A DNA stretch of 64,000 nucleotides from Perca fluviatilis (GCF_010015445.1 NC_053123.1:7083434-7147433); one strand, 5' to 3'; counted from the first letter of the stretch, positions 46,858-61,795 are shown. Notes: generated by a model not told the origin, from the sequence alone. Translations and numbers: made by a program.

Positions 46858-48633
46858 AGATGTTGAAGAGTAGGAATGGTAGTAGGCTACTTAGCCTATT
46901 AGTATACAATATAATACTATTTTATTATGTCAACTATTTTTCATTTGTAAATTCTTTCTACCAGAAAATAGTCTCTATAAAACTGTAACAGGGTCTATGC
47001 ATTATTCATAGTAATTAAAGGGGGCACGTGTTTGGAAAGATACACTACTGTTGAATTGCTGGTGTGCATTCTTCTAGTTTGTAGAAAATCCAAATAAACT
47101 GCCGATGGTACTTCAGGGTGGCTTTATTATTTAATCTTATAAGATATTTACAAAGAGCTGGCACGACTGTAAGTGAAGAGCACCAAGGTTTGATCTTTGT
47201 TCCATTGTGTCCACTATGTTGTAATGTAGCCTACTATAACATAGCGAGCTAATTAATTAGGTTGAACTAATTTGACAATGTTAGCTCTGATTTGGTTTTG
47301 TGGGATGCATTAAACCTAATCAAGGAAGGAAGACTGACCTGTAATATAGCAATAAGCAAACTATTTTCCTTCTTCTGCTTTTTTAATAAAATTTGGCACC
47401 TTGTCAGCTGCACTTCCCTGAGATAATTCTGTAACCAAACAGTACTTTTCAAAGGTTTTTTTTTCTGTACAGAGGTGGAACAAGCTGTGGTTGTACACAT
47501 CAAAACATTAATAGTTTTATCTTCTATCAGCTGTTAATGTCAAACGTAAAAGCTTTTGTGATATGATGCGGTGACTCAATGGTGTTGTATTAATCAGAAA
47601 CAGATAGCAGTGTCTATACAACTTTAATGACTTTAACAACTTTAATGATGATATACAACTATAGATTACAAATTGTGTGGCATGTGAATGACAACCTGCT
47701 GTCTTCAGCTAAATATACATACAACTTTAAACAAGACTTAATTATAAAAATGTAAATACATTACTATAAAAATGTATAAGAAGTCAACAAGTATTGCACA
47801 GGATAGTTTGGTTTCTGCTTCACTTGCTGCAGTAGACATTGAGCTGGAAGTTAAATGCTCTTTAAAGTACATTGGTATTGATTTGGAAATCTGAATAATA
47901 CAAAATCAATTTAATAATTCACATGCATATGCTATACTTATAAAAGAAAAATGACTGGTCAGATGTTTCACTATTTAATGCTGAAGTGTCTTAACTCAAG
48001 GTCCAATTCTTCCTTTTTTTCCCCCAGAGCTTTCAGCTGCATCTCAAGGTGTTCATCAGTGGATGTTGGTTTTCAAGTTGTGACATAGTACTATTGTTTT
48101 GAAATATAGTCTAACATTGAAACTTGACAAACATGTTTGCCACAGTTTCCTCAGAACTAGACCTGACTGAGGTAAGAGAGGGGATTTTTACTTGAAACAA
48201 CATAGCCGGGACAGGGTTGAAAGCAACTTTCAAATACTTTACTGTCATGTGCACAAAAATTGCAGAGAAGCAATGGCTGGCAATCAAACGTTTAGAACTT
48301 TGGCTCCCGCCAACAATGCTCATTCAAATATGTATATATAACAAAAATATAAAAACATGCAAGTAGAAATAGGTAGCTAAGACATAAAATAGTAAACCAA
48401 GTTCAATATGATGAAAAAATAGAGAAAAGTATGAAAAAATATTTACAAATTTAGGTAAACTGTAGGCAAATTTCATATATATATTTTTTTTAAATGATTG
48501 AGTTTCCCACCAGATATGAGTTGCCAAAAAAAATGCAGTATCAAAACTTTGCTGTCCAGCATGTGAGATCCTTCAGTACATACCCTGATGTGGTTCATTT
48601 ATGGGAATAGTTCAAAGTGTCTCTTGGGTGTTC
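46858..48633. other. Intergenic and cxcr 3' UTR region
   Basis: AT-rich with no recognised gene. The part nearest 48633 must hold the receptor 3' UTR; no clear polyadenylation signal is seen close to the stop. Confidence 0.5.
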
Positions 48634-50111
48634 TCACATGAACGTGGATGTGATTTCTGATGACAGTGAAGACCTGCTGCTTCTCGTCACGGACGTTCTC
48701 TCCAGGACGCCGATCTTCCTCATGATCTGAAACAGATTCCTCCTGAACTTCTCTCCCACGAACGCATACAGCACCGGGTTGACACAGCTGTGGAGCAGCC
48801 CCAGGCTCTGGGTTGCAAACACGGCCCGATCCACTGCCATCCTTGCTGGGCACCGGTACGGCACTACCTTTGACCTGAAGAAAGTGTCTGCCATCACTGC
48901 GATGTGGTACGGCGTCCAACAAAGCAGGAAGGCAACGACCACGGACACGATCACTCTCATCGCTCGCTGCCGCTGAAATCCCCCACGGATGTGAAGGAGG
49001 CGCTGGATGGTTACTCCATAACAGGGCAGCATGATGGCCAAGGGGATTAAAAACCCCAAAGTGTGGCGAAGAATTCTGGTGGCCAGCCGCCACATGTCGG
49101 CGCTGCTGGGATCGTACTTTTCAGCGCACACTATCATGCTGGAGCTTTCGGATTTAAAAGAAGAATTTAAAAGCCCCGGCATAGACAGGAGAGCGCCAAC
49201 AGTCCAGACGGCAGCACAAACTCCCCAGCTGACTCGCTGTCTGTTAGCCCTGCGGGCCTCCATAGCTCTCACGATCACCATGTAACGGTCAATACTAATG
49301 CAGGTCAGGAAGAGAATGCTAGAGTAGAAGCTCAGCTCTTGGAGGATGGTGACGATTTTGCACATGGCTTCTCCAAACACCCAACCCTTGGTAACAGCGG
49401 TGGCCCAGAAGGGGAGCGTAACGGCCAGCAGGATGTCGGCAACGGCCAGGTGCAGGAGGTACAGGTCAGAGGGAGGCAGCGACTGCTTGCTCAGGCCAAT
49501 CACCAGCCCCACCACCAGATTCCCAGGAATGGCGAGCAGAAAGACGAGGACGTAAAACACGCTGACAACAACGATCACGGCATCTGGGATGCTGAAGGCG
49601 TCGCAGGGCTGCGTCTCGGGGTTTACGTTGAACTCGGTGTCATTATAAGTAAAGTTGAGTTCGTCATAAATAGAGCCAAAGTCTAGAATAAAAGAAGACG
49701 TGTTTGGATCTGAGGACAGCAAACAATATGACATTTTAGTCATACAAAATGCATGTCATTATTATAAACCTGTTAACATAAGCCTAACAAAAATACTTAA
49801 TGTACCTTTTAACAGATCAGACATTCAGCAGGCTATACGTACTAAGTCACTGTACACTAAAACATCATTGTTACTGTTTTAAAAAAAATAAAAAATGAAG
49901 CAGCCTACATTTCTTTACGTCTTACACAGAATTTCCATCAGAATATTAAATGTAAATTGTCCCTTTGCCAAACTGCCCATTACTTATGTCAGTGAGGTAT
50001 TTAACGGCTGCACATTTAAACCTGCCTGTTTGCTATGAATACATGTATTTATTTAATATCAGTCAATATAAGTAAGTTGTTATTCTAAGGATGGAAATAC
50101 TCACCAGTCAT
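48634..50111 (-). CDS. CXC chemokine receptor, CXCR1/CXCR2 (interleukin-8 receptor) type
   Basis: Seven-transmembrane G-protein-coupled receptor for CXC chemokines that guides neutrophil-like cells. There are two coding exons. Exon 1 (50111-50105) supplies only ATG-ACT-G before a GTGAGT donor. Exon 2 (49709-48634) follows a pyrimidine-rich CTCAG acceptor, giving 360 residues beginning M-T-D-P-N-T. Seen: an acidic N-terminus with N-F-T and N-D-T glycosylation sites, N-terminal Cys (Q-P-C-D), G-N-L-V in TM1, L-A-V-A-D in TM2, paired extracellular Cys (A-M-C-K and I-V-C-A), D-R-Y at the end of TM3, C-W-T-P-Y in TM6, N-P-V-L-Y in TM7 and a Ser-rich tail for arrestin or kinase binding. The Met at 49743 used by the longest open frame is upstream of the acceptor and unlikely. 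It lies near speg, as CXCR1/CXCR2 do in mammals (2q35). I cannot tell which teleost paralogue this is. Confidence 0.93.
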
Positions 50112-51740
50112 TGTGGCGTCTTCTTTGTAGGAGGCACAGAGTATGTCACAAAGAGACAGGGAACCAACACTGTATTTCTCTACACCCCTCCCATCACACC
50201 CTAAGCATATGCCTATTGTCCTGCTTGCCTCACATACACAGATTCTGATTCGCTCCAAAAAAACAAAAAGGAAGATATGATTTCACATCACATGACTTTA
50301 AAATATATTTGGATGTTATTCTGTTTAAGGTCTTATATTTCTGTAGATGGAGTATACTTTGAATACTTATTCTAGGATAAAAGACCTCTGTAATTTTTCT
50401 ATTTTGCGTACATTCCAATCCCATTTGGATTTATGTAGTTTAAAACGACTAAGTAGCCTACTAACTTCTCAGTTGTTTTTTTTTGTCAACCTGTTCTTGG
50501 ACTTTTTGCCTTATGCTTTTTACATATTTATTTATTTGAATTCCCAACCATTCTTTTCTACTTATGTGAAGTGTTTGTTGATACATCAGTCATCAGACTA
50601 TTTCCAATAGTCACTGTTATCCCTTAACCAGGCATCCCCTAAACAAACCCATGCCACATTATCTGAATCATCGGTGTCATGAGATGTGCTGTCACACTGT
50701 ATGTAAAATCGAAAGAGAAACCATTAGTTTATGGATTCAAAATAAACACTGGATGAACTATTAAGATATGCCAGAAATGCAGTATATAAAAACAAAAAAA
50801 TAAGTATTTAAATTTTGCCTGGTTCTCTGCTTTTCCAACTGATTCATATCCTTATTATTTGATGCCTTTGTTTATATAGATAAAACATTTATATAGAAAG
50901 AAAAATATATATATAATACTTTCCTGACAGCTGATGAGGTCACAAGGTTGAAACCTCTATCAATGTGCAGTGAAATTAAAAAAAAACAAAGGCCACATGA
51001 TGGGACCACATTTCTGATTGACCACTGCTGTTGAGGAAGTTCCCCTCAGCTCATGACACGCAGCTGTGTTGACACATGAGCGCCGAGCATCACATTTCCT
51101 GCCACACTTCTCGTGTGTTTCAACTTCCAGTTGTCACAAGTGCTGCAATCTTGTCAGACGTGGAATTACATAAACATGTTTTGAACATATGGGCGAGACA
51201 AACCATTGGGCTACTAAACGTCAGGCAGTAATGGAAAGTAACTAAGTTCATTAACTCAAGTATTGGTTGAGGAGTGCTGACCCCTGCCGATTCCCAAAAT
51301 GTGGGAATCTCATCGGCATAATTTGTGGTAGTGGGGGACTGCGTTGGCGCCCTTTTTCCAATAGCATTTATTTGTATAATCCATTTTTTAGCAACACTAT
51401 CTATTTAACCTAATCTTATTTTTAACCTGCTGTGAGCAACTGTGAGTTAACGGTTCTAAGCTTAAGTACAATTTTAAAGTGCTTCTACTTTGAATATTTC
51501 CATTTCATGACACTTCATATTTCTACTCCACAACTTTAAGGCAAATATTGTACCTTTTAATCCACTACATTTATTTGACAACTTTAGATTTATTAATACA
51601 AAATATCAACTGATAAATCTCACCAACTACCTTTAAAGCACGTGTCACCAACCTCCTGTCCAATCGCTGCACGTGCTAATTGTTCATCTTTCATGTATTA
51701 TTTTTACACACCCTATCCAACTGTCTGTGACAAGCCCTAA
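50112..51740. other. Upstream region of cxcr
   Basis: Should include the receptor 5' UTR and promoter. AT-rich, no recognised exon, repeat or core promoter motif. Confidence 0.5.
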
Positions 51741-51887
51741 TGTACATTTGCATATATCTGTTTAGGTGCTTTTGCACCTCTCCACCGCAACCTTGCCCCG
51801 GCCTGCAAAACTAGTTCTCCCGACCACTGCTGCAACACCTTGTTTTCACACCTACGTTGCTTTTCCGACCACAACCTGCGCTAACTA

Positions 51888-52109
51888 CAGGGGGTACGGA
51901 AAGTATTCAAACCCCTTTAAATTTTTCACTTTGTTTCATTGCAGCCATTTGCTAAAAATCTAAAAAGTTAAATTTCTCATTAATGTACACTCAGCACCCC
52001 ATCTTCACAGAAAAAAACCCCCAAAACAAATGCAGAAACTTTTGCAAATTTATTAAAAAAAAGACAAACTGAAATATCACATGGTCATAAGTATTCAGAC
52101 CCTTTGCTT
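51888..52109. repeat. Left terminal inverted repeat of the Tc1 element
   Basis: About 220 bases with outer (GGAAAGTATTCAAACCCC) and inner (ATAAGTATTCAGACCC) copies of a transposase-binding-like repeat; the partner is at 53306-53525. Confidence 0.88.
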
Positions 52110-53148
52110 AGTATTGAGTAGAAGCACCCTTTTGAGCTAGTACAGCCATGAGTCTTCTTGGGAATGATGCAACAAGTTTTTCACACCTAGATTTGGGGAT
52201 CCTCTGCCAGTCTTCCTTGCAGATCCTCTCCAGTTCCGTCAGGTTGGAGGGTGAACGTTGGTGGACAGCCATTTTCAGGTCTCTCCAGAGATGCTCAATT
52301 GGGTTTAGGTCAGGGCTCTGGCTGGGCCAGTCAAGAATGGTCACAGAGTTGTTCCGAAGCCACTCCTTTGTTATTTTAGCTGTGTGCTTAGGGTCATTGT
52401 CTTGTTGGAAGGTGAACCTTCGGCCCAGTCTGAGGTCCTGAGCACTTTGGATGAGGTTTTCTTCCAGGATATCTCTGTACTTGGCCGCATTCATCTTTCC
52501 TTCAATTGCAACTAGTCGTCCTGTCCCTGCAGCTGAAAAACACCCCCGTAGCATGATGCTGCCACCACCATGTTTCACTGTTGGGATTGTATTGGGCAGG
52601 TGATGAGCAGTGCCTGGTTTTCTCCACACATACCGCTTAGAATTAACGCCAAAAAGTTCAATCTTGGTCTCATCAGACCAGAGAATCTTATTTCTCATAG
52701 TCTGGGAGTCCTTCATGCGTTTTTTGGCAAACTCTACGCGGGCTTTCATATGTCTTGCACTGAGGAGAGGCTTCCGTCGGGCCACTCTGCCATAAAGCCC
52801 CAACTGGTGGAGGGCTGCAGTGATAGTTGACTTTGTGGAACTTTCTCCCATCTCCCTACTGCATCTCTGGAGCTCAGCCACAGTGATCTCTGGGTTCTTC
52901 TTTACCTCTCTCAGCAAGGCTCTTCTCCCACGATTGCTCAGTTTGGCTGGACGGCCAGGTCTAGGAAGAGTTCTGGTCGTCCCAAACTTCTTCCATTTAA
53001 GGATTATGGAGGACACTGTGCTCTTAGGAACCTTGAGTGCTGTAGAAATTCTTTTGTAACCTTGGCCAGATCTGTGCCTTGCCACAATTCTGTCTCTGAG
53101 CTCCTTGGGCAGTTCCTTCGACCTCATGATTCTCATTTGCTCTGACAT
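52108..53148 (-). CDS. Tc1-like transposase, full length
   Basis: 346-residue cut-and-paste transposase with no stop or frameshift. The N-terminal paired-type helix-turn-helix occupies about residues 10-60, the AT-hook-like G-R-P-A-K-L is at 65-70 and a second helix-turn-helix spans about 75-125. The catalytic triad is D159 (W-S-D-E-T-K), D250 (Q-Q-D-N-D-P-K-H) and E285 (L-N-P-I-E-H-L-W), with 34 residues between the last two (DD34E). The length is typical of Tc1 transposases (about 340). The frame starts 158 bases inside the inner inverted repeat. Integrity suggests recent arrival, but activity is not shown. Confidence 0.96.
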   Translation of the reverse strand: MSEQMRIMRSKELPKELRDRIVARHRSGQGYKRISTALKVPKSTVSSIILKWKKFGTTRTLPRPGRPAKLSNRGRRALLREVKKNPEITVAELQRCSREMGESSTKSTITAALHQLGLYGRVARRKPLLSARHMKARVEFAKKRMKDSQTMRNKILWSDETKIELFGVNSKRYVWRKPGTAHHLPNTIPTVKHGGGSIMLRGCFSAAGTGRLVAIEGKMNAAKYRDILEENLIQSAQDLRLGRRFTFQQDNDPKHTAKITKEWLRNNSVTILDWPSQSPDLNPIEHLWRDLKMAVHQRSPSNLTELERICKEDWQRIPKSRCEKLVASFPRRLMAVLAQKGASTQY

Positions 53149-53305
53149 GCACTGTGAGCTGTAAGGTCTTATATAGACAGGTGTGTGCCTTTCCTAATCA
53201 AGTCCAATCAGTTTAATTAAACACAGCAGGACTCCAATGAAGGAGTAGAACCATCTCAAGGAGGATCAGAAGAAATGGACAGCATGTGAGTTAAATAGGA
53301 GTGTC

Positions 53306-53525
53306 ACAGCAAAGGGTCTGAATACTTATGACCATGTGATATTTCAGTTAGTTTCTTTTTTAATAAATTTGCAAAAATTTCTACATTTCTGTTTTTTTTC
53401 TGTCAAGATGGGGTGCTGAGTGTACATTAATCAGAAATAAAATGAACTTTTTTGATTTTAGCAAATGGCTGCAATGAAACAAAGTGAACAATTTAAAGGG
53501 GTTTGAATACTTTCCGTACCCACTG
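53306..53525. repeat. Right terminal inverted repeat of the Tc1 element
   Basis: Reverse-complement partner of 51888-52109, with small differences near the middle. It shows the same outer and inner direct-repeat pair and ends CACTG-TA. Confidence 0.88.
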
Positions 53526-53527
53526 TA

Positions 53528-54597
53528 TATATTGACTCTTCACTACATTACAGCATTTAAATATTTCTGTCTATTCATATATATTGTGCTACGCTTGTTT
53601 AACATCACTATCTCGTCCACACTTTGCACATACGGTACATTGACTCTCTACTTCATCTCTTCGTCTTTTCATGTATACTGTGTTATTCATGTTTCTACCT
53701 CACTACCTAGACAAATATTTGCACTAACTGTATATTTTCTTCACTACTTCTCAGCATTCATATAGACTAGAGATGGTCCGATACCACTTTTTTGCTTCCC
53801 GATACCGATTCCGATACCTGAACTTGCGTATCGGCCGATACCGAGTACCGATCCGATACCAGTGAGTCATATATTTCATTATGTTTTAACATCTGTATAC
53901 TACTATCTCTGTATGGATGTGATATGATTTCTTTCTTTGTTGTCGGTCTGGCTCAGGTTAAACTCTTTGTGAAACATGAACAAACGCATACAAGGAATGC
54001 CCCAGAACTTTCTTTTATAGTTATAATGAAAAAGAACATAAATAAACTACTTTAACGTAGATTTTCTTTAGGGCTTCATTACGTGGTATCGGATCGGTGC
54101 ATAAACTCCAGTACTTCCCGATACCGATACCAGCGTTTTAGGCAGTATCGGAGCCGATACCGATACTGGTATCGGTATCGGAACATCTCTAATATAGACT
54201 ATCTGTTTATATATACTGCGTTATAACTGATCACTGGATCCACATCACTATCTTGCCCACAATTTAATTATGCACTAACTGTATTCTGACTCTTTACTAC
54301 ATCTCAGCAATGTTGTAGATTGTCTATTTCATGTATATTATGTTATCACCATACCACCCTCGCGTATCCATCGACTTACTTACACCTCACTTTGTGCCGG
54401 CTTGAACTGCCTACTTAATCCGTACCTTTGTAGCCTGTTGTATTCGGTTTTCTCGTACTATGTTGAATGTGAAACTGTATGTTGTCTTGTACGCTTATGC
54501 TTTTCTTGGCCAGGTCGTCGTTGCAAATGAGAACCCGTTCTCAACAGCCTACCTGGTTAAATAAAGGTTAAATAAAATAAAAAAATGAAAAAAGTAA
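53528..54597 (+). repeat. LINE/SINE-like repeat with 3' tail (interrupted by hAT)
   Basis: AT-rich DNA made of recurring phrases such as TTGACTCTTCACTACAT, CAGCATT, TTTCATGTATACTGTGTTA. It ends with a tail (about 54505-54597) resembling the common teleost retroposon 3' end: TGCAAATGAGAACC..., CCTGGTTAAATAAAGG, then A-rich. Sequence at about 51740-51885, left of the Tc1 insertion, may be its continuation. No protein domain was found. Confidence 0.5.
53768..54191. mobile_element. Non-autonomous hAT MITE (424 bp)
   Basis: Element flanked by the perfect 8-bp duplication ATATAGAC (53760-53767 and 54192-54199). Ends begin TAGAGATG and are followed by many copies of CGATACC/GGTATCGG near both termini. 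No coding potential. The 8-bp duplication and end sequence point to the hAT superfamily. It sits in the same LINE-like repeat as the neighbouring Tc1 element. Confidence 0.88.
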
Positions 54598-56384
54598 AGT
54601 AATTCAAATTGGCTCTACCTTTACCAGCTGCAACATTAAAAGGATTACAAATATGAATCAAAATTATAATCCAGTAATAAGCCATTTTGCATGAGTACTT
54701 TCCCTTTTGGTACTTTTAAGTATATTTTGATGTTAATACTATGGTACTTTTACTTACTGTACTACTTTTGTACAATTTTGAATGCAAAGCTTTTACTTCT
54801 AACAGTATTTCTACTTTTACGTAAATCAAAGGTCTGAGCACTTCAAATCAACCACTGACATTAGGACTGGGTCAGCTTTAGAAAGACATTTCCCTACAGC
54901 CATGTTTCAGTCTTGCAGTTTATGTAGATATAGTGGCACACACAAATGTTTTGTTTGCATTTCATCCTACTTGACCACTTTAATCTTGTTGAAAAAAATA
55001 GTTTCCCTTTTATGCTCAAAGATTCATTGTGTCATTTGAAATGTGAAAAGCTAATCTCATTAAAATGGTATATGTACTGCTCTACCAGTTGGGACACAAT
55101 GAGCAAGAAGAAAGTGAATCTAAAGTGAAATGGGGTAATATTGACAACCGGAGACAATGTTTCGGTGCTTGGTGCAACAAAGGATATGAAGAAACAGGGT
55201 TTGGTTTTATGAAATAATTGCTTCAAAATGGAATACTTAATACCAAAGTTTTCCCTTTGGTAAAAGTGTAGATGTGCTTGTGATTTTACCACAACCTGCT
55301 TAAAAAGGCTCACTACTCTGATATAGCACATATTTTGAACCATCTCCTAAACTAAGTTTATTTTTGTAGACACTAGATGGTGCCGTAGAATCAAAACATC
55401 TCATGAAATTTGATGGGAGGCATATTTAAAGTGTGTCAGTGACAGAATGGAGCTCTAAAGGTGGCAGTGTAAACCATGGCCTATCTGTAATGGAGGGCTG
55501 GATACTCTTGTGTGTGGTGGTGGTGGTGGGAAGATTTGACTATGGTACAGTTTCTACCTGTGGCACAGTGTACATCGCCAGAAAATATTTGAACAAAGCC
55601 AAATAAAAATCTTTACTCAAGGTCCTTGCACGTCAACAGTCACAATTTGTCATAGCAATATTACTAAAGACGTTCTATACCTTAAGTGCAGTGTAACAAA
55701 CTTGACATTAACCGTAACCTGTGTTTGACTGTCAGACCACACGTGGCAGCAGAATTACTGTAAAATTTATTCTGTGCACTGCTTTGCCAGCATTTAAGTG
55801 GTCCCACCTTGATCAAGGTACAGTTGATGGCGAACAAAAAAATAAAATAAAAAAAACCTTATTCAATGAAAAAACTGTTTAATATCAATCTACCTACCTA
55901 TTAAAAATTCTAAACTAACACCTTTCACAGAGTCACTTCAGATACAGTTCGGTTAAGAGAGCAAAGACCCTTTTGAAGAAATTTTGCTTGTGCATTCAGT
56001 CCATTTTCACCAACTTAAGGCCGTTTCCACTAAAAAGCAGAAACAGATTTCCTGATTTAAATGGCAGCCAAGTTTGCCCCGACATAAATTAAGAGAAGAA
56101 AGTGCATCAAGTGTTCAAGTAGGGTGTATAGTTTGAAAGAACGTAACAGGGAAGGAAACACTGGCACAGAACTGGCAATTTGCAGTAAGATTTAGAAGAC
56201 GGGGGTGTAGACAAGAAAAGGCTGACCACAACTCAACCATCGACTATACAAGTCCCACTAGCGCATTAAGTGGTAGGTCACAATCACACTGCTTACTGAG
56301 AGCGCTACTTGCACTACGCATGACAAAACTATACAGACTAGGTTAGCCTGTATAAAAAAAAAAAATTATGCAAGCAGTCCATAA
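54598..56384. other. Intergenic DNA downstream of nabp1
   Basis: AT-rich. The right part is probably nabp1 3' UTR if the distal AATAAA at 55771-55766 is used. No gene recognised. Confidence 0.4.
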
Positions 56385-56390
56385 TTTAAT
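56385..56390 (-). terminator. Candidate nabp1 polyadenylation signal
   Basis: ATTAAA on the minus strand about 145 nt after the nabp1 stop, followed by a T-rich tract. A canonical AATAAA also occurs at 55771-55766. Either could be used; there is no direct evidence. Confidence 0.3.
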
Positions 56391-56533
56391 ACAATATTTT
56401 GAAAGTCAATATAGGCTGTGATGGGAAGGGGCAGAAATGCATTTTTAAAAAAGAAAAAAAAAGAAAAAAAGGGGAGCAGGGGGAAATGGGGATGTCCATA
56501 GTATTCCCACATGAGCCCCCCCAAACCCCAATT

Positions 56534-59195
<2,662 letters not shown>

Positions 59196-60682
59196 TGTTG
59201 TCTCGAAGAGAAATAACTACTGTTCGTCCCCTTGCTGTCACTTAAATCCAGTGGTGGCAGCAGCGGTGCTACTGGCTGTCGTTACTTTGTAGTGGGTAAC
59301 GTTAGCTACAGTCGTACAGCGTTAGCTCAGCTAGCTAATTAGCCGGTTAGTCAATGCTAACTTATTCCTACTTCAAATACTAGCGAACGTTATCGTAACT
59401 GCTTATAGACAAAAAGGCATCTAAGGTAACTAGCTAGTCGACTATATTCAAGTCAAATACAACAAACACTGACACTGGAAGAAAGATCTGAAACGAACAG
59501 TTAACTGCCCTCTTCGAAACAGAAACTACACTAGCACATTTGCTAGCGGAGTAGCTTTGCTAAGGAACACTTGACTAAACGTTAGGTAGCTCGTACTACA
59601 GGCTAGTTTGCTAGCTGCCTTCTTTTAGTTTTAGGATAAAAGTCAATGTGCACTCTTTTTACGAGTAATGTTGTCGCCATTACGGCAGTTCTTCACATAA
59701 CGTCAGCCAACGCTCGCGAGTTAACGTTAGCTAGCTAGCTAGGTAGATGAAAGATGTGTCGGGGTTAGTTTTTAACAAAATTCTCTACTGCCTGCAGGTT
59801 ACACCATAGCTTGAGATATAACGTTATTGTGTTGCAAAGTAGTTGTAGATAAGTTATCTCCCTTGACCATTTAGTTTACGTTAATACTTTCAAATCGACC
59901 GCATTTCCTTTGTGTGCCTCTTCCTAAGGAACTGTTAGCTTTGCTAGCGCGCAGTCTGGCCAAATTCTTTGTCATGAGTCTACATCTAACTAAGGCGCCC
60001 TATAACGTTGAAGTTGTTCGAAAAGCCTTATGTCAAATACCCGTGTTAGATATGCCTTAACAGCACTTAGGCCCCAAAACGCTGTCTAAAATATATACAA
60101 GCTGTTCACTAACAGTTACATGCATTCCCCTGCTTCAACAATGCCCCCAAAAAATACGTCAGTGGGTGCCTGTCTAATTTATAAAACTCGGTTAGTTCCA
60201 TTATCCTACATAGTGAAGGGGTACACACGTATACATTTCCTTTTGTCTGCTCTTATACAATAAAGTTGACAGATAGAGACAATTACCACGCTTTTATTTC
60301 TAAATACACTGCAATCACAAATACAAGCAGACAATGGGCTGAGATCTGTTTACAGAAAAGAAAGAAAGTAGTTGGATTGTACCAAATTAATTTTATTCAC
60401 AAACAACGCGAGAATAAGAGAGCATATGTGAGAGTTCAATGTCAAGGCAGGAAGCTACGTTATTCATTAAGTTTGTTATTTTGGGTAATTGTTACCTTTA
60501 TTATTAATTATCCATTTTAAGCCCGTTTTATCGTCTTCATATACAGTCTAGGGTTGGACCAGACACACTCGGAGCGCAAAAGGCAAATAAACAGTAGTTA
60601 CACGTGTAAAACACGTTACACCTTAGTTATAAATATAGGGTTTTATTTTGCCTTCTATTTTTAACACGTTTGAAAATAAAGC
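59196..60682. promoter_or_regulatory. nabp1 5' region between nabp1 and the tRNA gene
   Basis: Holds the nabp1 start region without a visible TATA box. Rich in GTTAGCTAGC-type words (59295-59345, 59590-59750), a low-complexity feature frequent in teleost DNA. No gene to the right until the tRNA. Confidence 0.4.
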
Positions 60683-60687
60683 AAAAA
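60683..60687 (-). terminator. RNA polymerase III terminator of the tRNA-Ser gene
   Basis: Run of five T on the minus strand seven bases after the tRNA 3' end, the standard Pol III stop signal. Confidence 0.85.
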
Positions 60688-60693
60688 GAATAA

Positions 60694-60775
60694 CGTCACG
60701 AACAGGATTCGAACCTGTGCGGGGAAACCCCATTGGATTTCGAGTCCAACGCCTTAACCTCTCGGCCACCGTGAC
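60694..60775 (-). tRNA. tRNA-Ser (anticodon CGA)
   Basis: 82-nt gene reading on the minus strand. The acceptor stem pairs GTCACGG with TCGTGAC (one G-T), followed by the discriminator G73 typical of serine tRNAs. The anticodon loop is CTCGAAA, giving anticodon CGA for codon UCG. The long variable arm (TGGGG/CCCCG), the A box (TGGCCGAGAGG) and the B box (GGTTCGAATCC) are all intact. No intron is seen and CCA is not encoded, as expected for a nuclear tRNA. A T5 stretch follows within ten bases. Confidence 0.97.
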
Positions 60776-61795
60776 TACATAACATGGAAGTGATTCCAGA
60801 AACATATTTAACAACAAAGACATCAGTTGCAAACGTTGAAATATTTCAGAAAATGTGTTTAGGCTTGCTAATTGAAGTGTTGCCATCATGGATGTATTAA
60901 GAGAATGCAATCGATATAACGAAAGATAATGTTGTGGAAGAATCACAGAGTGTTGAGTCTTGGACACAAGAGGGAGGTAAACACCACCAAAACACCTCGG
61001 CTTACTCACAGTAGCTGTTGTTGGGTCAGGGTACTAAAGTATAATCCGTTTTTCGTTTTAAACCAAAAATGAAAAAACGGGTCGAACAAAACTATGAGCT
61101 CCGTTTTCTCGTTTTTCCAATGTCCATACAAATTAAAAATTAACTGGAAAACTGCTCGTTTTTCAACTGTTGTTTTTTTGTTATTCATGTTTTAACCCAA
61201 GAGCGAGAATACGGGCTCATTTTTATAATGTGCATAATCATTGAAAATCTGATGGAACACAGGTCTCGTTTATAATGTTATTTTTGGTCTTACGTCTTAA
61301 GATCAAAGTTGACTAAAACAAATCCGCTCTGGACAGGAAGTAACATTAACGTGTCAAAATAAAAGTATGAGAGCTGTAATAACTGCCAGAAGAACAATGT
61401 ACTTTAGCTTTTGCCTGTAGCTTGTCAGATTAAGCTACAGTTAATTATTTAGGGTTATATAAAGTATTTAATTGAGCAACATTCATTAAGTTGTTTGAAC
61501 AGGTCTAGTCTATGAGATTAGGCTACTGCCTCCACCCCAGATGAGGATGAAATCTCACTTCCGGTTGCCAAAGCTCTGAAAAATATTATAAAACAAAATA
61601 AAAAATGAACAGAAACCTGTCTTTCCAGAAACAAAGTCTCATGTTACTCTAAATAACACACTGCAAACTATTTTGATTGGAAGTATACACCCCCCCCCAA
61701 GGAACTTGTGCTACGTTCACACGTGGCCGGCTATTTTCATAAACGGACATTTCAACCTCTCGGTTTTCAGAAAAGTGTTCGTTTATATGTACCAA

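Larger units (their letters stand above)
51888..53525 (-). mobile_element. Complete Tc1/mariner DNA transposon, IR/DR type
   Basis: 1,638-bp element between TA dinucleotides (51886-51887 and 53526-53527). The left terminus and the reverse complement of the right terminus agree almost perfectly for the first 65 bases (CAGKGGGTACGGAAAGTATT, two mismatches) and remain alignable for about 210 bases to the inner CATAAGTATTCAGACCCTTT motif. That makes outer and inner direct repeats inside long inverted repeats, as in Sleeping Beauty-like elements. The transposase is intact. It appears inserted into an older LINE-like repeat. Confidence 0.95.

Noticed and set aside
49710..49743. Longer receptor N-terminus from the ATG at 49743
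   Set aside because: A strong pyrimidine-rich CTCAG acceptor lies at 49710, and the upstream ATGACTG with a GTGAGT donor at 50111-50105 joins in phase, giving a family-like N-terminus.
60623..61009. Minus-strand 128-codon frame overlapping the tRNA
   Set aside because: It includes the tRNA-Ser gene sequence in its frame and shows no protein similarity.
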